Positions 1-10,995 are shown, counted from the stretch's first letter. The stretch: 12,500 nucleotides of DNA from Trachelipus rathkii (GCA_015478945.1 JABUQX010020996.1:15001-27500); one strand, 5' to 3'. Notes: a model not told the origin generated them from the letters alone. A program made the numbers and translations.

Positions 1-1560
1 CATTTATCATATAGTGTGTATGAATATTTGGTAACTGTGCATAGGTGTAAGCACTAAGTTCGTCCAATTAGTATTAGTCATAATAAGAGAATCGTATTCT
101 CTCTTGTCTGAAACCAGATATCAAATCTTTGGATACATTATTGATGTAAGTGAGAAATGTAAATGAGTACAGATAGATTGGTTATCTAGCACACACCTGA
201 TTTTTTCAACCAGTTTTTGTTGGATGCCTAAAATGTCATATCGTTGGTCACGATGGATTTAGATAAATAAAACAAAACAATGCGATCCTTATCAGATAAA
301 TTGTTAAACGGGTACTTCTCTATTAATTATCCATAAGAGCGGTCGCATGTGTTACTCACTGTTAAATCGAAAAGAGGGTGAAAACATAACGTTGTATGCA
401 TAGAATCTTTATATTATTTCATTGAAGAGAAAGTTAGAAAATAAATATCTATTTCCAGTTTCTTTGCCATGCAAGTTAATAACTTTAAGATAAACTATAT
501 CATTATAAAATTTCATTGTGGAAATATCATAATATATTTATAAGTTAATGACAGCATAAATGTGTTATTCCTCCCTTATATAATCAATAAAGCTTGAGAA
601 AGTAGTAGATCGAAAAGTAATAAAGTAGGTATGTGTGTAGAGATGTTATAGAGATATTATTATCGATACCAAAGGGAGTGTCTTACTGACCTATCTTTTG
701 GTTCTCCTAATACTTAGATATAAAAATTTCATGGTCTCTATTGACAAAATTAATCCTATAATAAACCTATCTTATAACTTCGGGTATGGTTAGAACTACC
801 CATATACTAAAGTTATTGTTTGGAATCTTCATGCCCGGTTAGCTTCAAGTAGAAGAGTATAACATTCTAGCACAACAAAGCGCAGAGATCTATAGATTCG
901 TATATCACCTATTGCCCCGTAATGAGTGAATGTGAGTTTGTTTCCTCTCCTTATGCGCTTGGTTTTCAGTCCTTTAACTCGGAATGATAAAAATGAGTAA
1001 ACTCCTTCCTTGAATAAGGCTCATATAAACCGTGTAAGTGGCGGTGTTTAAAGGTGTAAAAATAATCAAAAGTAAAGAAATAGAATTATAGTCAAGAAAA
1101 TGCTTTCCGGTCTAAGATGTTTTAATATTGTAAATAAAGTGATTTTCTCTTACTTTTTTTCTATAGGCAAGTATTTTTAATTTAACTAAAACTCTTAACT
1201 TCAAGAACTCGCAAGCAAAATAATAAATTCAAATATTACACACTTATAACAATTAATGAGGTATTATAAATAGTGGTACCACTATTATTAATTGGATAAA
1301 ATATGAAATGTTATGAGTATTTGTTCATCTCCGCAATGTCACTCGAAGTAATAAAATATATCCCTAACGAATAGTAATAATCTATCACATGAATCTCCTC
1401 TATTATTATTCGGGAAAATAATAATAATTCGGATTCAATTTAATCTGAGATGTACTCAGGTATAAATGAATCTAATACTGGATTTTTAGGTATGATTATA
1501 GAGGATAATATTTTATATTATATTACTATATATGGATATTCGTTTATTTATTTAGGTATT
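1..1560. other. AT-rich intergenic DNA without recognisable gene
   Basis: No long open frame, tRNA-like cloverleaf, or recognised repeat family is visible on either strand. Base composition is AT-rich but mixed, unlike the almost pure A/T block that follows. Structure is limited to an 18-bp perfect palindrome (annotated separately) and a small hairpin at 1401-1426, whose stem TATTATTATT pairs with AATAATAATA around a six-base loop. In DNA this rich in A and T, such a hairpin is expected by chance. Confidence 0.7.
1269..1286. repeat. 18-bp perfect palindrome
   Basis: AATAGTGGTACCACTATT reads the same on both strands with no spacer, centred on a GGTACC hexamer. It is the longest perfect palindrome I noticed in the first 1.5 kb that contains G and C as well as A and T. 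It could be a dimeric protein-binding site or a chance match; nothing nearby supports a regulated gene. Confidence 0.6.
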
Positions 1561-1569
1561 ATCATTAAC

Positions 1570-1767
1570 TAAGATATATTTGAATATATAAATATAAATA
1601 TATTAACATATGATAAATATAATTTATTATTTTTAATATATATATATTAATATATAAATATATATATATTAATTATATATTAATATATTAATTATATAAT
1701 AATATATATATAATTAATTATATTATTCAAATATATATAATTTATAAATATATATTATATATTATAA

Positions 1768-1814
<47 letters not shown>

Positions 1815-2436
1815 TATATATATTATATATATATATATTATATATATATATATTAATAATTATATTAATTATATATTATTAAATTATATTAATATAATTA
1901 TTTATTTATTATTATATTAATTATAATTATATATTATATATATATTAATTAATTAATATATATTAATTTATATTATATATATATATATAATATATAATAT
2001 ATATATATTATATATATATATAGTATAATATATATATATAATATATATATATTATATATATATTATATATTATATATATAATATATATATATATTAATAT
2101 ATATATATATATTATTATATTATTAAATATATAATTATAAATATATATATATATATATAATCAGGTATTATATATATAATTATATATATATATTATATAT
2201 TATATATATTATTATATATTAATATATATATTAATTAATATATATATATATATTATATATATATATTATATAATATTAAATAATTATATATTATATATTA
2301 ATATATATATATTATATATATTATTATATGATTATATAATTAATTATATAATTATTAAATATATAAATATATATATACCGGTTAATATATATATATATTA
2401 TATAATATATATAATTAATTAATAATAATTATATAT

Positions 2437-2479
<43 letters not shown>

Positions 2480-3135
2480 TAATAATAATATTATATATAT
2501 TAATAATATATATTAAATAATATAATATTAATATATTATAATATACAATTAATATATAATTATATATAATTATATTAATTATAGTATAATATATATATAT
2601 ATATATATTATTTAAATATATAATATTATATATATAATAATATATATATATATATATATTAATATATATATATATATAAGTATATATATATATTTTATAA
2701 TATATATTATATATATATATTAATATTATTATTATATATATTATTTATATATCATATAATATATATAATATATATACAGTATTAATAATTAATAGTATTA
2801 TAATATTATATATATATTATATATAATATATATTATTATATATATAATATAATATAATATATATATATAGATATCATATTATATAATATAATATTAATAT
2901 CATATATACTATATATTATATATTAGTATATATATTTATATCTTAATATAATTATATATAATATACTATCATATAATAATATGTATATATATTATATAAT
3001 TTATTAATTAATAGTTATATATACTATTATTATATATATATTATTATTATATATATATATATAATATATATACTATATAAATCTATATATATATATTTAT
3101 TAATTATATTATATATATATTTATATATTAATAAT

Positions 3136-3169
<34 letters not shown>

Positions 3170-3228
3170 ATATATTATATTATATATATAATAATATAGT
3201 ATTATATATATATATATATGTAATAATA
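1570..3228. repeat. Degenerate A/T-only tract, main block
   Basis: About 1.65 kb made almost wholly of A and T, with only scattered G or C (for example near 2162, 2379 and 2777). It is not a simple (TA)n microsatellite. Short TA runs are interrupted every few bases by an extra A or T, so the alternation repeatedly changes phase through AA and TT steps. No coding meaning can be attached to it, and the open frames across it are poly-Ile/Tyr artefacts. It may be an old, slippage-mutated TA array, an AT-rich satellite, or partly an artefact of poorly resolved sequencing. Confidence 0.85.
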
Positions 3229-3292
3229 TAAAGTACTTTCATTGATTACGTTAATGAACGGATTAATAATTTTTATTTTGGTATCAGGTTAT
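3229..3292. other. Complex-sequence island inside the A/T domain
   Basis: About 60 bases of mixed composition between two A/T-only blocks, with normal G and C content and no repeat pattern. No function is recognised. It shows that the A/T domain is several arrays with unique spacers rather than one continuous array. Confidence 0.6.
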
Positions 3293-3698
3293 AATATATA
3301 TATATATAACTAAACTTTACTACTATATATTATATATATATATATATTATATATATATAAATTAATATATATATTATTACTTATATATATATAGTATTAT
3401 ATATATATATATATAATAAAATATATATATATACTATAATATAATATATATATATATATATATAATATATATACTATATTAATAATATATATATAGTATA
3501 TATATATATATATATATTAATATATTAATATATTAACCTATATTAATATATATATATATATATTAAATATTATATATTATATATATATTATATAATATTA
3601 ATATATAATATATATATATATATATAATATTTTATATATTATATAATATAAATTATATATACTGTATATATATAATATATATATATATCTAATATATC
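3293..3698. repeat. Degenerate A/T-only tract, second block
   Basis: This has the same phase-switching TA texture as the main block, with rare G or C such as the ACC near 3536. It ends abruptly at a mixed-composition island. No gene is present. Confidence 0.8.
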
Positions 3699-4067
3699 AA
3701 TAAAGATGGTCTCCGTGATGAGATCGTCACCACACAGCTTGGGCCTGCTATTGAATAACGTATAGTCCTTATATGAAATATCTCGAGTAGTTATTCCACT
3801 CATACTGCTTTGTTACAAGTTGGAGAATGCTCTAATAATTGCATATCGTATATTATTATATACTTTACGTGTAAATCAAAAAGATGAAAAAAGTATTAAT
3901 TATAAAAGGAATAAAAAATTTGTATTTATAAGCTACCTTTAAATTTGATACAATAAGGTTGCTATAGTTATATATATACCGTAGTAAACTATTTATCATA
4001 CCTATTGTAAAACAGTAAATATTCATCGTACGGTAGATTCATACCATATGAGGTGATGAGGCAAGCA
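3699..4067. other. Mixed-composition island with a short coding-like phrase
   Basis: This is the largest island of ordinary sequence in the A/T domain. Its first 60 bases are clearly richer in G and C than anything around them. On the + strand, 3705-3755 reads as 17 codons (DGLRDEIVTTQLGPAIE) followed by a TAA at 3756-3758, with the preceding in-frame stop only a few codons upstream. The phrase has a protein-like mix of residues but is too short to assign to a family, and I recognise no match. The remainder is AT-rich with no feature. It could be an exon remnant or chance. Confidence 0.35.
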
Positions 4068-4467
4068 ATATTAATTATAATTTATTAATATATATATTAT
4101 AATATATAAAATATATAATAAATATATATAATATATATATATTAATATAATATATATATTAATATTATATATAATTATATTATTATTAATATATATATTA
4201 TAATATATAATATATACTATATTATTATATATATATATATATATTAATAATATATACATATATAATAATCAATATATACTATAAGTATATATAATATATA
4301 TTATTAATATATGATATATATATATTTATATATATTATATATATATATTTATTAATATATATATATATATTATATTATCATATATATATATAATATATAT
4401 AATTATATATATTATAATATATAATAATAATATTATATATATATATTATATATATAATATTATATTA
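4068..4467. repeat. Degenerate A/T-only tract, third block
   Basis: About 400 bases of phase-switching TA sequence with only a few G or C. The open frames here are poly-Ile/Tyr/Asn and should not be read as genes. Confidence 0.8.
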
Positions 4468-4789
4468 CAAGGGATGTAGCCGGAAAATTTCGGTTAAAGT
4501 ATACGGATATATACATCTTTTATATACGTAGCCCTTAAATTATCGATATATATATATTATAGTACCAAATACCGAATATTCGATATTTATATATAATATA
4601 CTGCTATTTATGGCACCTGAAAGTATACTGAATTATGATGGGTCAATAGTTAATCTATTAAGTAACTTTTAATAAATGTTGAATTTAAAATATAACGTAT
4701 ATTAACATCAGGGAGTATATTTATTTATCATATATATAATAATTGTAATTATTATAATAACCGGTATAATTTTATCAAATATATAAATA
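4468..4789. other. Mixed-composition island, no gene seen
   Basis: Ordinary AT-rich sequence with G and C present, between A/T-only blocks. Near 4480 there is an imperfect palindrome, CCGGAAAATTTCGG. No open frame, RNA gene or known repeat was recognised. Confidence 0.5.
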
Positions 4790-4862
4790 ATATACTAATT
4801 ATATATATTATATAATTATATATTATTATTACTATAATATAATATATATATAATTATATATA

Positions 4863-4918
<56 letters not shown>

Positions 4919-4936
4919 TATAATATTTATAATAGT
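4790..4936. repeat. A/T-only tract with near-pure TA run
   Basis: TA-rich sequence containing longer uninterrupted TA stretches (about 4867-4918) than the blocks upstream. Texture intermediate between a true (TA)n microsatellite and the degenerate A/T blocks. Confidence 0.7.
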
Positions 4937-5099
4937 GAGTAGTATAGCGTAATGGTGATATGTATTTATTTCAACTATATATCTACTACGACTGAATGCG
5001 GAATAGTTATAAATCAACATCCGGGATTGCGCGATAATAGCGTATTAACGGATATAGTTATATAATTTTAAGAGTGTTTATAAGCCTACTACACAGGGT
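4937..5099. other. Mixed-composition island, no gene seen
   Basis: About 160 bases with normal G and C content (for example CCGGGATTGCGCG near 5021-5033), flanked on both sides by A/T-only sequence. No recognisable feature. Confidence 0.5.
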
Positions 5100-5248
5100 A
5101 TATATATTCACATATAATAATATATATAATATTATATATATAATCATATATATATTATATATATATATATATTATTATATATTATATATAATTATATATA
5201 TATATATTATATTATATATATATTATAGTATATATATAATATAATTAT
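5100..5248. repeat. A/T-only tract, fifth block
   Basis: About 150 bases of phase-switching TA sequence, of the same type as the larger blocks. Confidence 0.7.
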
Positions 5249-5317
5249 TTTGATATCAAAATATCCATACATTGTTGAGATAAATTCATAGAAATATTAG
5301 TCTTCATATGTATTTGG

Positions 5318-5525
5318 ATTATTATTATATTAATATATATTAATATAATTGATAATTATATATTAATATTAATATATATATTATATATATTAATAATACA
5401 TATATTAATATATATATATTATATATATATTAATATATAAATTATATAATATATTAATATATATATATATTATATCAGTATTTATTATTAATTATATAGA
5501 TATATTAATATAAATTAATATATCG
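5318..5525. repeat. A/T-only tract, last large block
   Basis: About 200 bases dominated by TATTAATATA-like motifs with a few G or C. After this block the A/T domain fades into mixed sequence, with small remnants up to about 5690. Confidence 0.65.
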
Positions 5526-5595
5526 TATAAGTTACATTTTATTGATAATTAGAGTAAATTATATAATATATATATTTATACCTATTTTTTACAAC

Positions 5596-5641
5596 TATAT
5601 ATAGATATAGATATATAGATATATATATATATAGATATAGT
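5596..5641 (+). repeat. Short irregular GATA/TATAGA-type repeat
   Basis: GATATA and TAGATA words recur at irregular 6- to 14-base spacing, alternating with TA runs. It looks like an impure GATA-type microsatellite derived from a TA array by point changes. Confidence 0.6.
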
Positions 5642-5788
5642 ATAAGTATAATGCTGACGGCTATATATATTATATATTATATATAATATTCCTTGTCGTT
5701 ACAAATACACCATTTTCCCTCCTATCGATAACTCAGTTCACAGTCTTGTGGCTCTTGATTATAACACTTTTTCTACAGCAGCTCTACC

Positions 5789-5820
5789 ATGCCCTGACAT
5801 TTTAATGCCCTGGCAATTTA
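5789..5820 (+). repeat. 16-bp tandem duplication beside inverted-repeat arm
   Basis: ATGCCCTGACATTTTA (5789-5804) is followed at once by ATGCCCTGGCAATTTA (5805-5820), with 14 of 16 positions identical and no spacer. The second copy ends exactly where the left arm of the inverted repeat begins at 5821. It could be a small tandem duplication or part of the end structure of that element. Confidence 0.7.
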
Positions 5821-6333
5821 GACCGCTTTCGTTTTTGTCATTTGTGCTTACGCTCGATAAGAAATGATTACAAAGTTTTAGGACGAATTTCGTGCATAAA
5901 CGACAGCGATTTCTCATAAAAGTTACTTTTGTTTACAAACAATTGAAATCAGCTATTGTGTTGGAGCACGTGGTTTTGGAATAAACAGAAATAAAAAAAT
6001 AACAAATGGTTTATATTACAAATAATTAATTGATCAATTATTGTGATGAAGTTTATCGATTTTGGAAGAAATTAGATTTAAAGCTAATTTTATTGAATGA
6101 AACATTCATCCATTCAAACGGGCCTAACAAGCCACCATCTAGTTTGTTTACATTTTTTTCGTAAGAACGTGCTAAATTCGGCAAGCACGGGAAATAGCAA
6201 CCTTATAGAATTAAGGAAATTCTTTACGTTTGGTGAGCATCTTTTACGATTTTGCGCTAAGTTTGACAAAAACTAACACAAACTCTAGTATTTCTTATGT
6301 TTCGTAAGCATAAATGCAAAAACGAAAACGGCT
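5821..6333. mobile_element. Inverted-repeat element, possibly MITE or foldback type
   Basis: The sequence at 5821-5865, reverse-complemented, aligns with 6290-6333: about 36 identical positions over some 45 columns, with one single-base gap and one four-base mismatched block. Shared words include ATTTCTTAT, CGTAAGCA and CAAAAACGAAA. Similarity may continue weakly inward (AAACTTTGTAATC against AAACTCTAGT). The arms are separated by about 420 bases holding no gene, with a 14-bp palindrome at 6027-6040 near the middle. Large inverted repeats around a noncoding core are typical of MITE or foldback elements, but I see no clear target-site duplication and the outer limits are uncertain. Two converging duplicate fragments of some other repeat would look similar. 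Confidence 0.45.
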
Positions 6334-6540
6334 TTAATCGGGCTAGTTGGGGGTATTGCGTCGCTTCTTCATTACCTATCCATAATGTAAACCATTTTTT
6401 GACTCTCGTTTTCCTATCACTCCTGCAAATTTTCGTTAAGTTTGGAATAGTTTCAACGATATTATTCGACAAGCTAAGCGTACTCTTTCACAAAAAGGAA
6501 GTGCGCTGACATATTTGGTTATCCTACTGATAAACATTTC
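6334..6540. other. Unassigned DNA between inverted repeat and retrotransposon remnant
   Basis: Less AT-rich than its surroundings. Both strands are open across much of this stretch: a 70-codon + strand frame runs from ATG at 6297 to TGA at 6509, and a 71-codon frame of similar extent lies on the - strand. Neither resembles a family I recognise, and the + strand frame begins inside the right inverted-repeat arm, so it is more likely repeat-derived than a gene. Confidence 0.35.
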
Positions 6541-6543
6541 TGA

Positions 6544-8009
6544 CCTCTTGCAAAAAAAACAAACTCTAATAACCTCTGTAAATCTGTCTTTAATTCTCTT
6601 ATTAGCTCTGACGAATCTGTAGCTAATTCACCTTCTGAAAAGGCTAATCTCTTATGTCTCCTTTTTTTTACATCTAATTCCACCCTAAACGATTCTGGCA
6701 TTCCTCTTCCTACTAATTCTCCTCTCAGACGTACCATGGTTTTGCCTGTGATTACACCTGATCGGGTGTGCATAAGATCCTGATATCTATGAACGTCAGG
6801 ATGGCTAGTATCTAGGACGGCATTCCTCCCGTGTTTTGAGGAAGTGTGCTTCTGATCTGGCGTATGTCCCCGTTCGACTCTAATCTTTATGCCTTAATAC
6901 TAATACTTTCCCTCAATGCTAGAAGCCCACAGATGTTCAACCTATTCCGAAGTGGAGTAGCCATTCTGATCCTTCTAATTATCGTTCTATAGCTCTCACT
7001 TGTATTCCGTTTTAAATCTTTTAAATCCTCCTCAACTTTCGTTTCTCCTGGATCATCTGGAATCTCATTCCCTTCTTTCAGATCACAAGTATGGCTTCCG
7101 AAGCTTGAGATCAGCTGGTGACATTCTTTACTGTCTCACTGATTTATGGTTTTCTGTCCTTAGTGATTATAGGGAGTTTTTGTGTGCTGGAGCTTGATAA
7201 ATCGAATCCTTTTGACGTGGTATGGCAAGCTTATGCCGATGATTCAACTCTCCATTCTTCCACTCATCCTAAATCTGCATCTAGAGTTTTTTTTAGATTT
7301 CAGCTTTCCGATTCTATTCTTGAATATCTAGATGGTATTTCTAGGCGAGGTAGCGTCTACCTTGAGAAAATTCAACTCTTTTGAAAACTTAATTTATTCA
7401 CATCCTCTCAAAAACACCTCCCATCTTTCCTATATCCATTGACGGCTCTTCCTTCTCACTTGTGGACAATATAAACACTCATGGTTTGAACATTAACAAT
7501 AAGCTATTATGGAAACACCATATCACAATGGATGGATGCTAAGGTGGTCTTAAAAAAGATGAGCGTTCTGTTCAGGATGCGCTAATTTTTTTTCTCCAAA
7601 CAGTTACTCCAATTATATTAGGGTTTTTATCCAACCTTGTATGGAACACTGCTCTCACATTTGGACGAACTCCCTTACCACCCTTCTTTTGGATAGGGTT
7701 GAATCTATGGTTAAAAGTTCAATAAATTTCCCTCTACTTTCAAACTCCCTTGAACCTCTATCTTTGCATCGAGACGCTGGCGCACTGTCTCTTTACTATA
7801 GAAACTACATCGACAGGTGTTCGAAGGGGTTGACCTTACACATTTCAACATTTCACCACCGTTAGGTCGTACTCGTATCACACGAGGTGTCCTGTTTTTT
7901 TAATGAATTTTGAATAAATATTGGAACCCCGGGCTAATTCGTTTGTTGTGCTGCCTCCTTTCCAGTCACCTCTCTTCTGTGGAACTCTCTTCCATCATCT
8001 GTTTTTGCT
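6544..8009 (+). pseudogene. Jockey-clade non-LTR retrotransposon reverse transcriptase, decayed and internally deleted
   Basis: Fragments of a Jockey-type RT appear in the expected order but in changing frames. The linker before the fingers reads SPSEKANLLCLLFTSN (about 6625-6672). Then come KCASDLA (6842-6862) and DPSNYRSIAL (6968-6997), then LLSDHKYGFRSLRSAGD in another frame (about 7075-7125). Palm motif A appears as LDKSNPFDVVW (7193-7225), fused to the catalytic YADD (7232-7243). The thumb and connection region follow as INTHGLNINNKLLWKHHI (about 7470-7523), FSKQLLQLY (about 7595-7621), CMEHCSHIW (7638-7664), LEPLSLHRDAGALSLYYR (about 7752-7805), GRTRITRGVL (7865-7894) and LWNSLPSSVFA (about 7977-8009). 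An intact element's ORF2 would carry an endonuclease domain plus a full RT and make the enzyme for target-primed reverse transcription. Here the endonuclease is absent, there are about nine frame changes and at least six internal stops, so this is a 5'-truncated dead copy. The 3' end is lost soon after 8009. Confidence 0.88.
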
Positions 8010-8882
<873 letters not shown>

Positions 8883-9559
8883 TTACAGGTTTTACTTGCA
8901 ATATTAATTTGGACTGCGTTCATTTCATTTAGTATCGCATACTGTGACTGAAAAATGGTCTTATAAGGGAAAACTTATTACAGGATATTTACTGTACCCT
9001 CTTTAGCAAAGTCAGTACAAGAAGCAAGGAAAATATAAGGCCGCAAGCAACCATATTGCGAATGAAATGTTACGAAAATAATGTAAAAGAGCCAAGCCTA
9101 TATAAAATTTGTAAAAATATGTATTTGAAGCATTAGTTGCAAGTAATGGGTCTGGTATGTAAGAACAGTTTTTTTTTAATTATGTGAAAGGTGAATTAGT
9201 GTAATCATCCTAAATCATTTCACCATATAAGGACTTCTTTCAATATGTTTTTGTAATTATGTAATTACAGTACGCAATATTTGTAAAATAAAATATTCAC
9301 AGCACTGTTAACATAACGTAATAGTTTTTTGGCTGCAATTTGTGTAAACGGAGTTGTAGGCGACAGTCAAAAAATTTTTTATAATAGAGAATTTATGTAT
9401 GGTACTCTAGGTGGGATATACACCGAATATTGTTGAAATAACTCTTAGTGAATTAATAATACGGAAAGCTTTGCTATTATGTTTTTTTTAGATTTTTAGA
9501 TACAGTTTATCTATGCTCAGTTATGTTTTGTGATGGCAAGGAAAATAATCAGATCTCAT

Positions 9560-9560
<1 letters not shown>
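8883..9560. other. AT-rich intergenic DNA with one dispersed-repeat copy
   Basis: No gene or RNA is recognised. The stretch 8975-9040 matches another site in this window and is annotated separately. Near 9256-9271 lies a near-palindrome, GTAATTATGTAATTAC, of no evident importance. Confidence 0.5.
8975..9040 (+). repeat. Dispersed repeat, copy A
   Basis: This stretch resembles 12309-12371 on the same strand. The best-matching core starts CAAAGTCAGTACAAGAAG here and CAAAGCCAGTACAAGAAG there (17 of 18 identical). It is preceded by a shared GATATTTA word and a CCCT word, and followed by a similar purine-rich stretch ending in TATAAGG or TATAGG. Copy A lies about 90 bases downstream of the perfect ATT array. 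The order of shared words argues for common origin, probably an old interspersed repeat. The family is unknown. Confidence 0.65.

Positions 9561-9561
<1 letters not shown>

Positions 9562-9591
<30 letters not shown>
9562..9591. repeat. (TA)n microsatellite, outer left array
   Basis: About 15 uninterrupted TA units, ending at a 12-bp fragment identical to the terminus of the nearby TIR element. Confidence 0.9.
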
Positions 9592-9592
<1 letters not shown>

Positions 9593-9596
<4 letters not shown>

Positions 9597-9604
9597 TTTA
9601 TAAG
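9593..9604 (+). repeat. Orphan fragment of the TIR-element terminus
   Basis: GACATTTATAAG is identical to 9763-9774, the outer half of the left terminal inverted repeat, in the same orientation and 170 bases upstream. Like the real terminus it is preceded by a TA array, but TA sequence resumes after it instead of element DNA. It is probably a duplicated or excised end. Confidence 0.65.
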
Positions 9605-9785
<181 letters not shown>

Positions 9786-9907
9786 GTTTATACGGGGGAA
9801 ATTTTCGATAAGAAAAACAACGAATTTCGGGCCTTTTCTTTATTGCTGCAATTTCTATTATTTATTAGCGTTATTTGCATTTTAAATTTTTAAGAAATTA
9901 ACAAAGA

Positions 9908-9910
<3 letters not shown>

Positions 9911-9991
<81 letters not shown>

Positions 9992-10009
9992 ATTATTATT
10001 ATTATTATT
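9911..10009 (+). repeat. (TTA)n array, imperfect, inside TIR element
   Basis: About 33 units of TTA, with one break near 9985 where TTAATTATT interrupts the phase. Same strand orientation as the other two trinucleotide arrays in this window. Confidence 0.95.
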
Positions 10010-10081
10010 TAATAGAGATTTAATTTTTTTCTAAGTTCTTTCATTTTTTATTATTTGATTTTCGGTGTGTGTAATTTATAG

Positions 10082-10226
10082 GTGTTTATTTAAGAAAACA
10101 CAGGACCACGAGCTTTGCGAGCGTTACCTGCGGGGGGACGAGAGGGATGATCACATAGAGGGGATGAAGGCCATCCCACTGCAGATCAAGCATAAAATAT
10201 ATAAAAATATCAAATATCTATTTATT
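10082..10226 (+). pseudogene. Exon-like GC-rich segment carried inside the TIR element
   Basis: Inside AT-rich filler, about 10103-10192 turns sharply GC-rich. One + strand frame stays open and reads like protein: HELCERYLRGDERDDHIEG (10107-10163), then MKAIPLQIK (10164-10190). Third codon positions there are mostly G or C, unlike all surrounding DNA. A pyrimidine-rich stretch and TTTATAG end at 10081, and AAAACACAG ends at 10103, so either could be a 3' splice site. GT dinucleotides at 10227 (GTAAAG) and 10233 are possible donors, but the GC-rich content stops earlier, near 10192. I do not recognise the protein family. It may be a real exon of a host gene whose other exons lie outside this window, or a gene fragment captured by the transposon. 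Confidence 0.4.
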
Positions 10227-10229
10227 GTA

Positions 10230-10477
10230 AAGGTGTTTCTACAAACTTTACGTATACATTCATCAGAGAATTTAAAGCACACAGAAATAAATAGTCTAAG
10301 TACATTTCCTTTACTCAATTTTATAAGACTATAGGTGTAAAGCAAAAAATATATGTCAATTTCTTTTTTAATTTTTGTTAATATTAATTACATTACATTT
10401 GAAAATCCAGTATTTACTAATGTATTTAACCTCAAATCATTGAAATTACGTTACATTTTTTATTGATTTTCGTTCCT
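10230..10477. other. AT-rich right part of the TIR element
   Basis: Noncoding AT-rich sequence. A short direct similarity, ATTACATTACATTT (about 10387-10400) against ATTACGTTACATTT (about 10445-10458), spaced 58 bases, may be a faint subterminal repeat of the element. Confidence 0.4.
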
Positions 10478-10670
<193 letters not shown>

Positions 10671-10677
<7 letters not shown>

Positions 10678-10995
10678 CTTCACACCATTTAGCTTTGCCA
10701 GTTTTCATAAAATTAAGAAATGGTTATTTTAATATTTTCTTTATTAAAATTCTCTTCATATAGCCATACTTAATTTAATGGTTCTGAGTTCAGCCGAGTG
10801 ATGGTCGTCTAATAAGCTTCAATTTTTTGGTCATCCTCAACCTTCCACTAAGAACTCCATAAATGGCATCTAGCTATGTAACTTGTGAGTCCTTTGTAAT
10901 CAAGAATTATATTGTCTTTTTACCAGAGGCATTGTATCCCTCTTGGCCTCTTCCTTCACACCACACTCTCTAGGCCAACCAACCACGGTACCCAG
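10671..10995. other. Moderately AT-rich DNA, no gene seen
   Basis: Less AT-rich than its surroundings, especially 10920-10995, but no open frame or motif is recognised. It could be part of an old unclassified repeat that includes the tandem dimer just downstream. Confidence 0.4.

Noticed and set aside
1570..3228. Mitochondrial control region or numt
   Set aside because: The block is A/T-only, but no flanking mitochondrial tRNA, rRNA or protein gene is visible.
3711..3740. Hammerhead-ribozyme-like CGTGATGAGATCGTCACC
   Set aside because: The conserved CUGAUGA core is altered and no GAAA partner follows a stem, so the required catalytic core is absent.
4071..5020. Ile/Tyr-rich frames on the - strand
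   Set aside because: They arise from A/T-only sequence, where few codons other than Ile, Tyr, Asn, Leu and stops are possible.
6257..6509. Overlapping 70-71 codon frames on both strands
   Set aside because: No recognisable motif, overlap with an inverted-repeat arm, and openness on both strands argue for repeat-derived chance frames.
6519..6773. 84-codon open frame on the - strand
   Set aside because: It is antisense to the Jockey linker region, whose + strand frame reads SPSEKANLLCLLF and is clearly the meaningful one.
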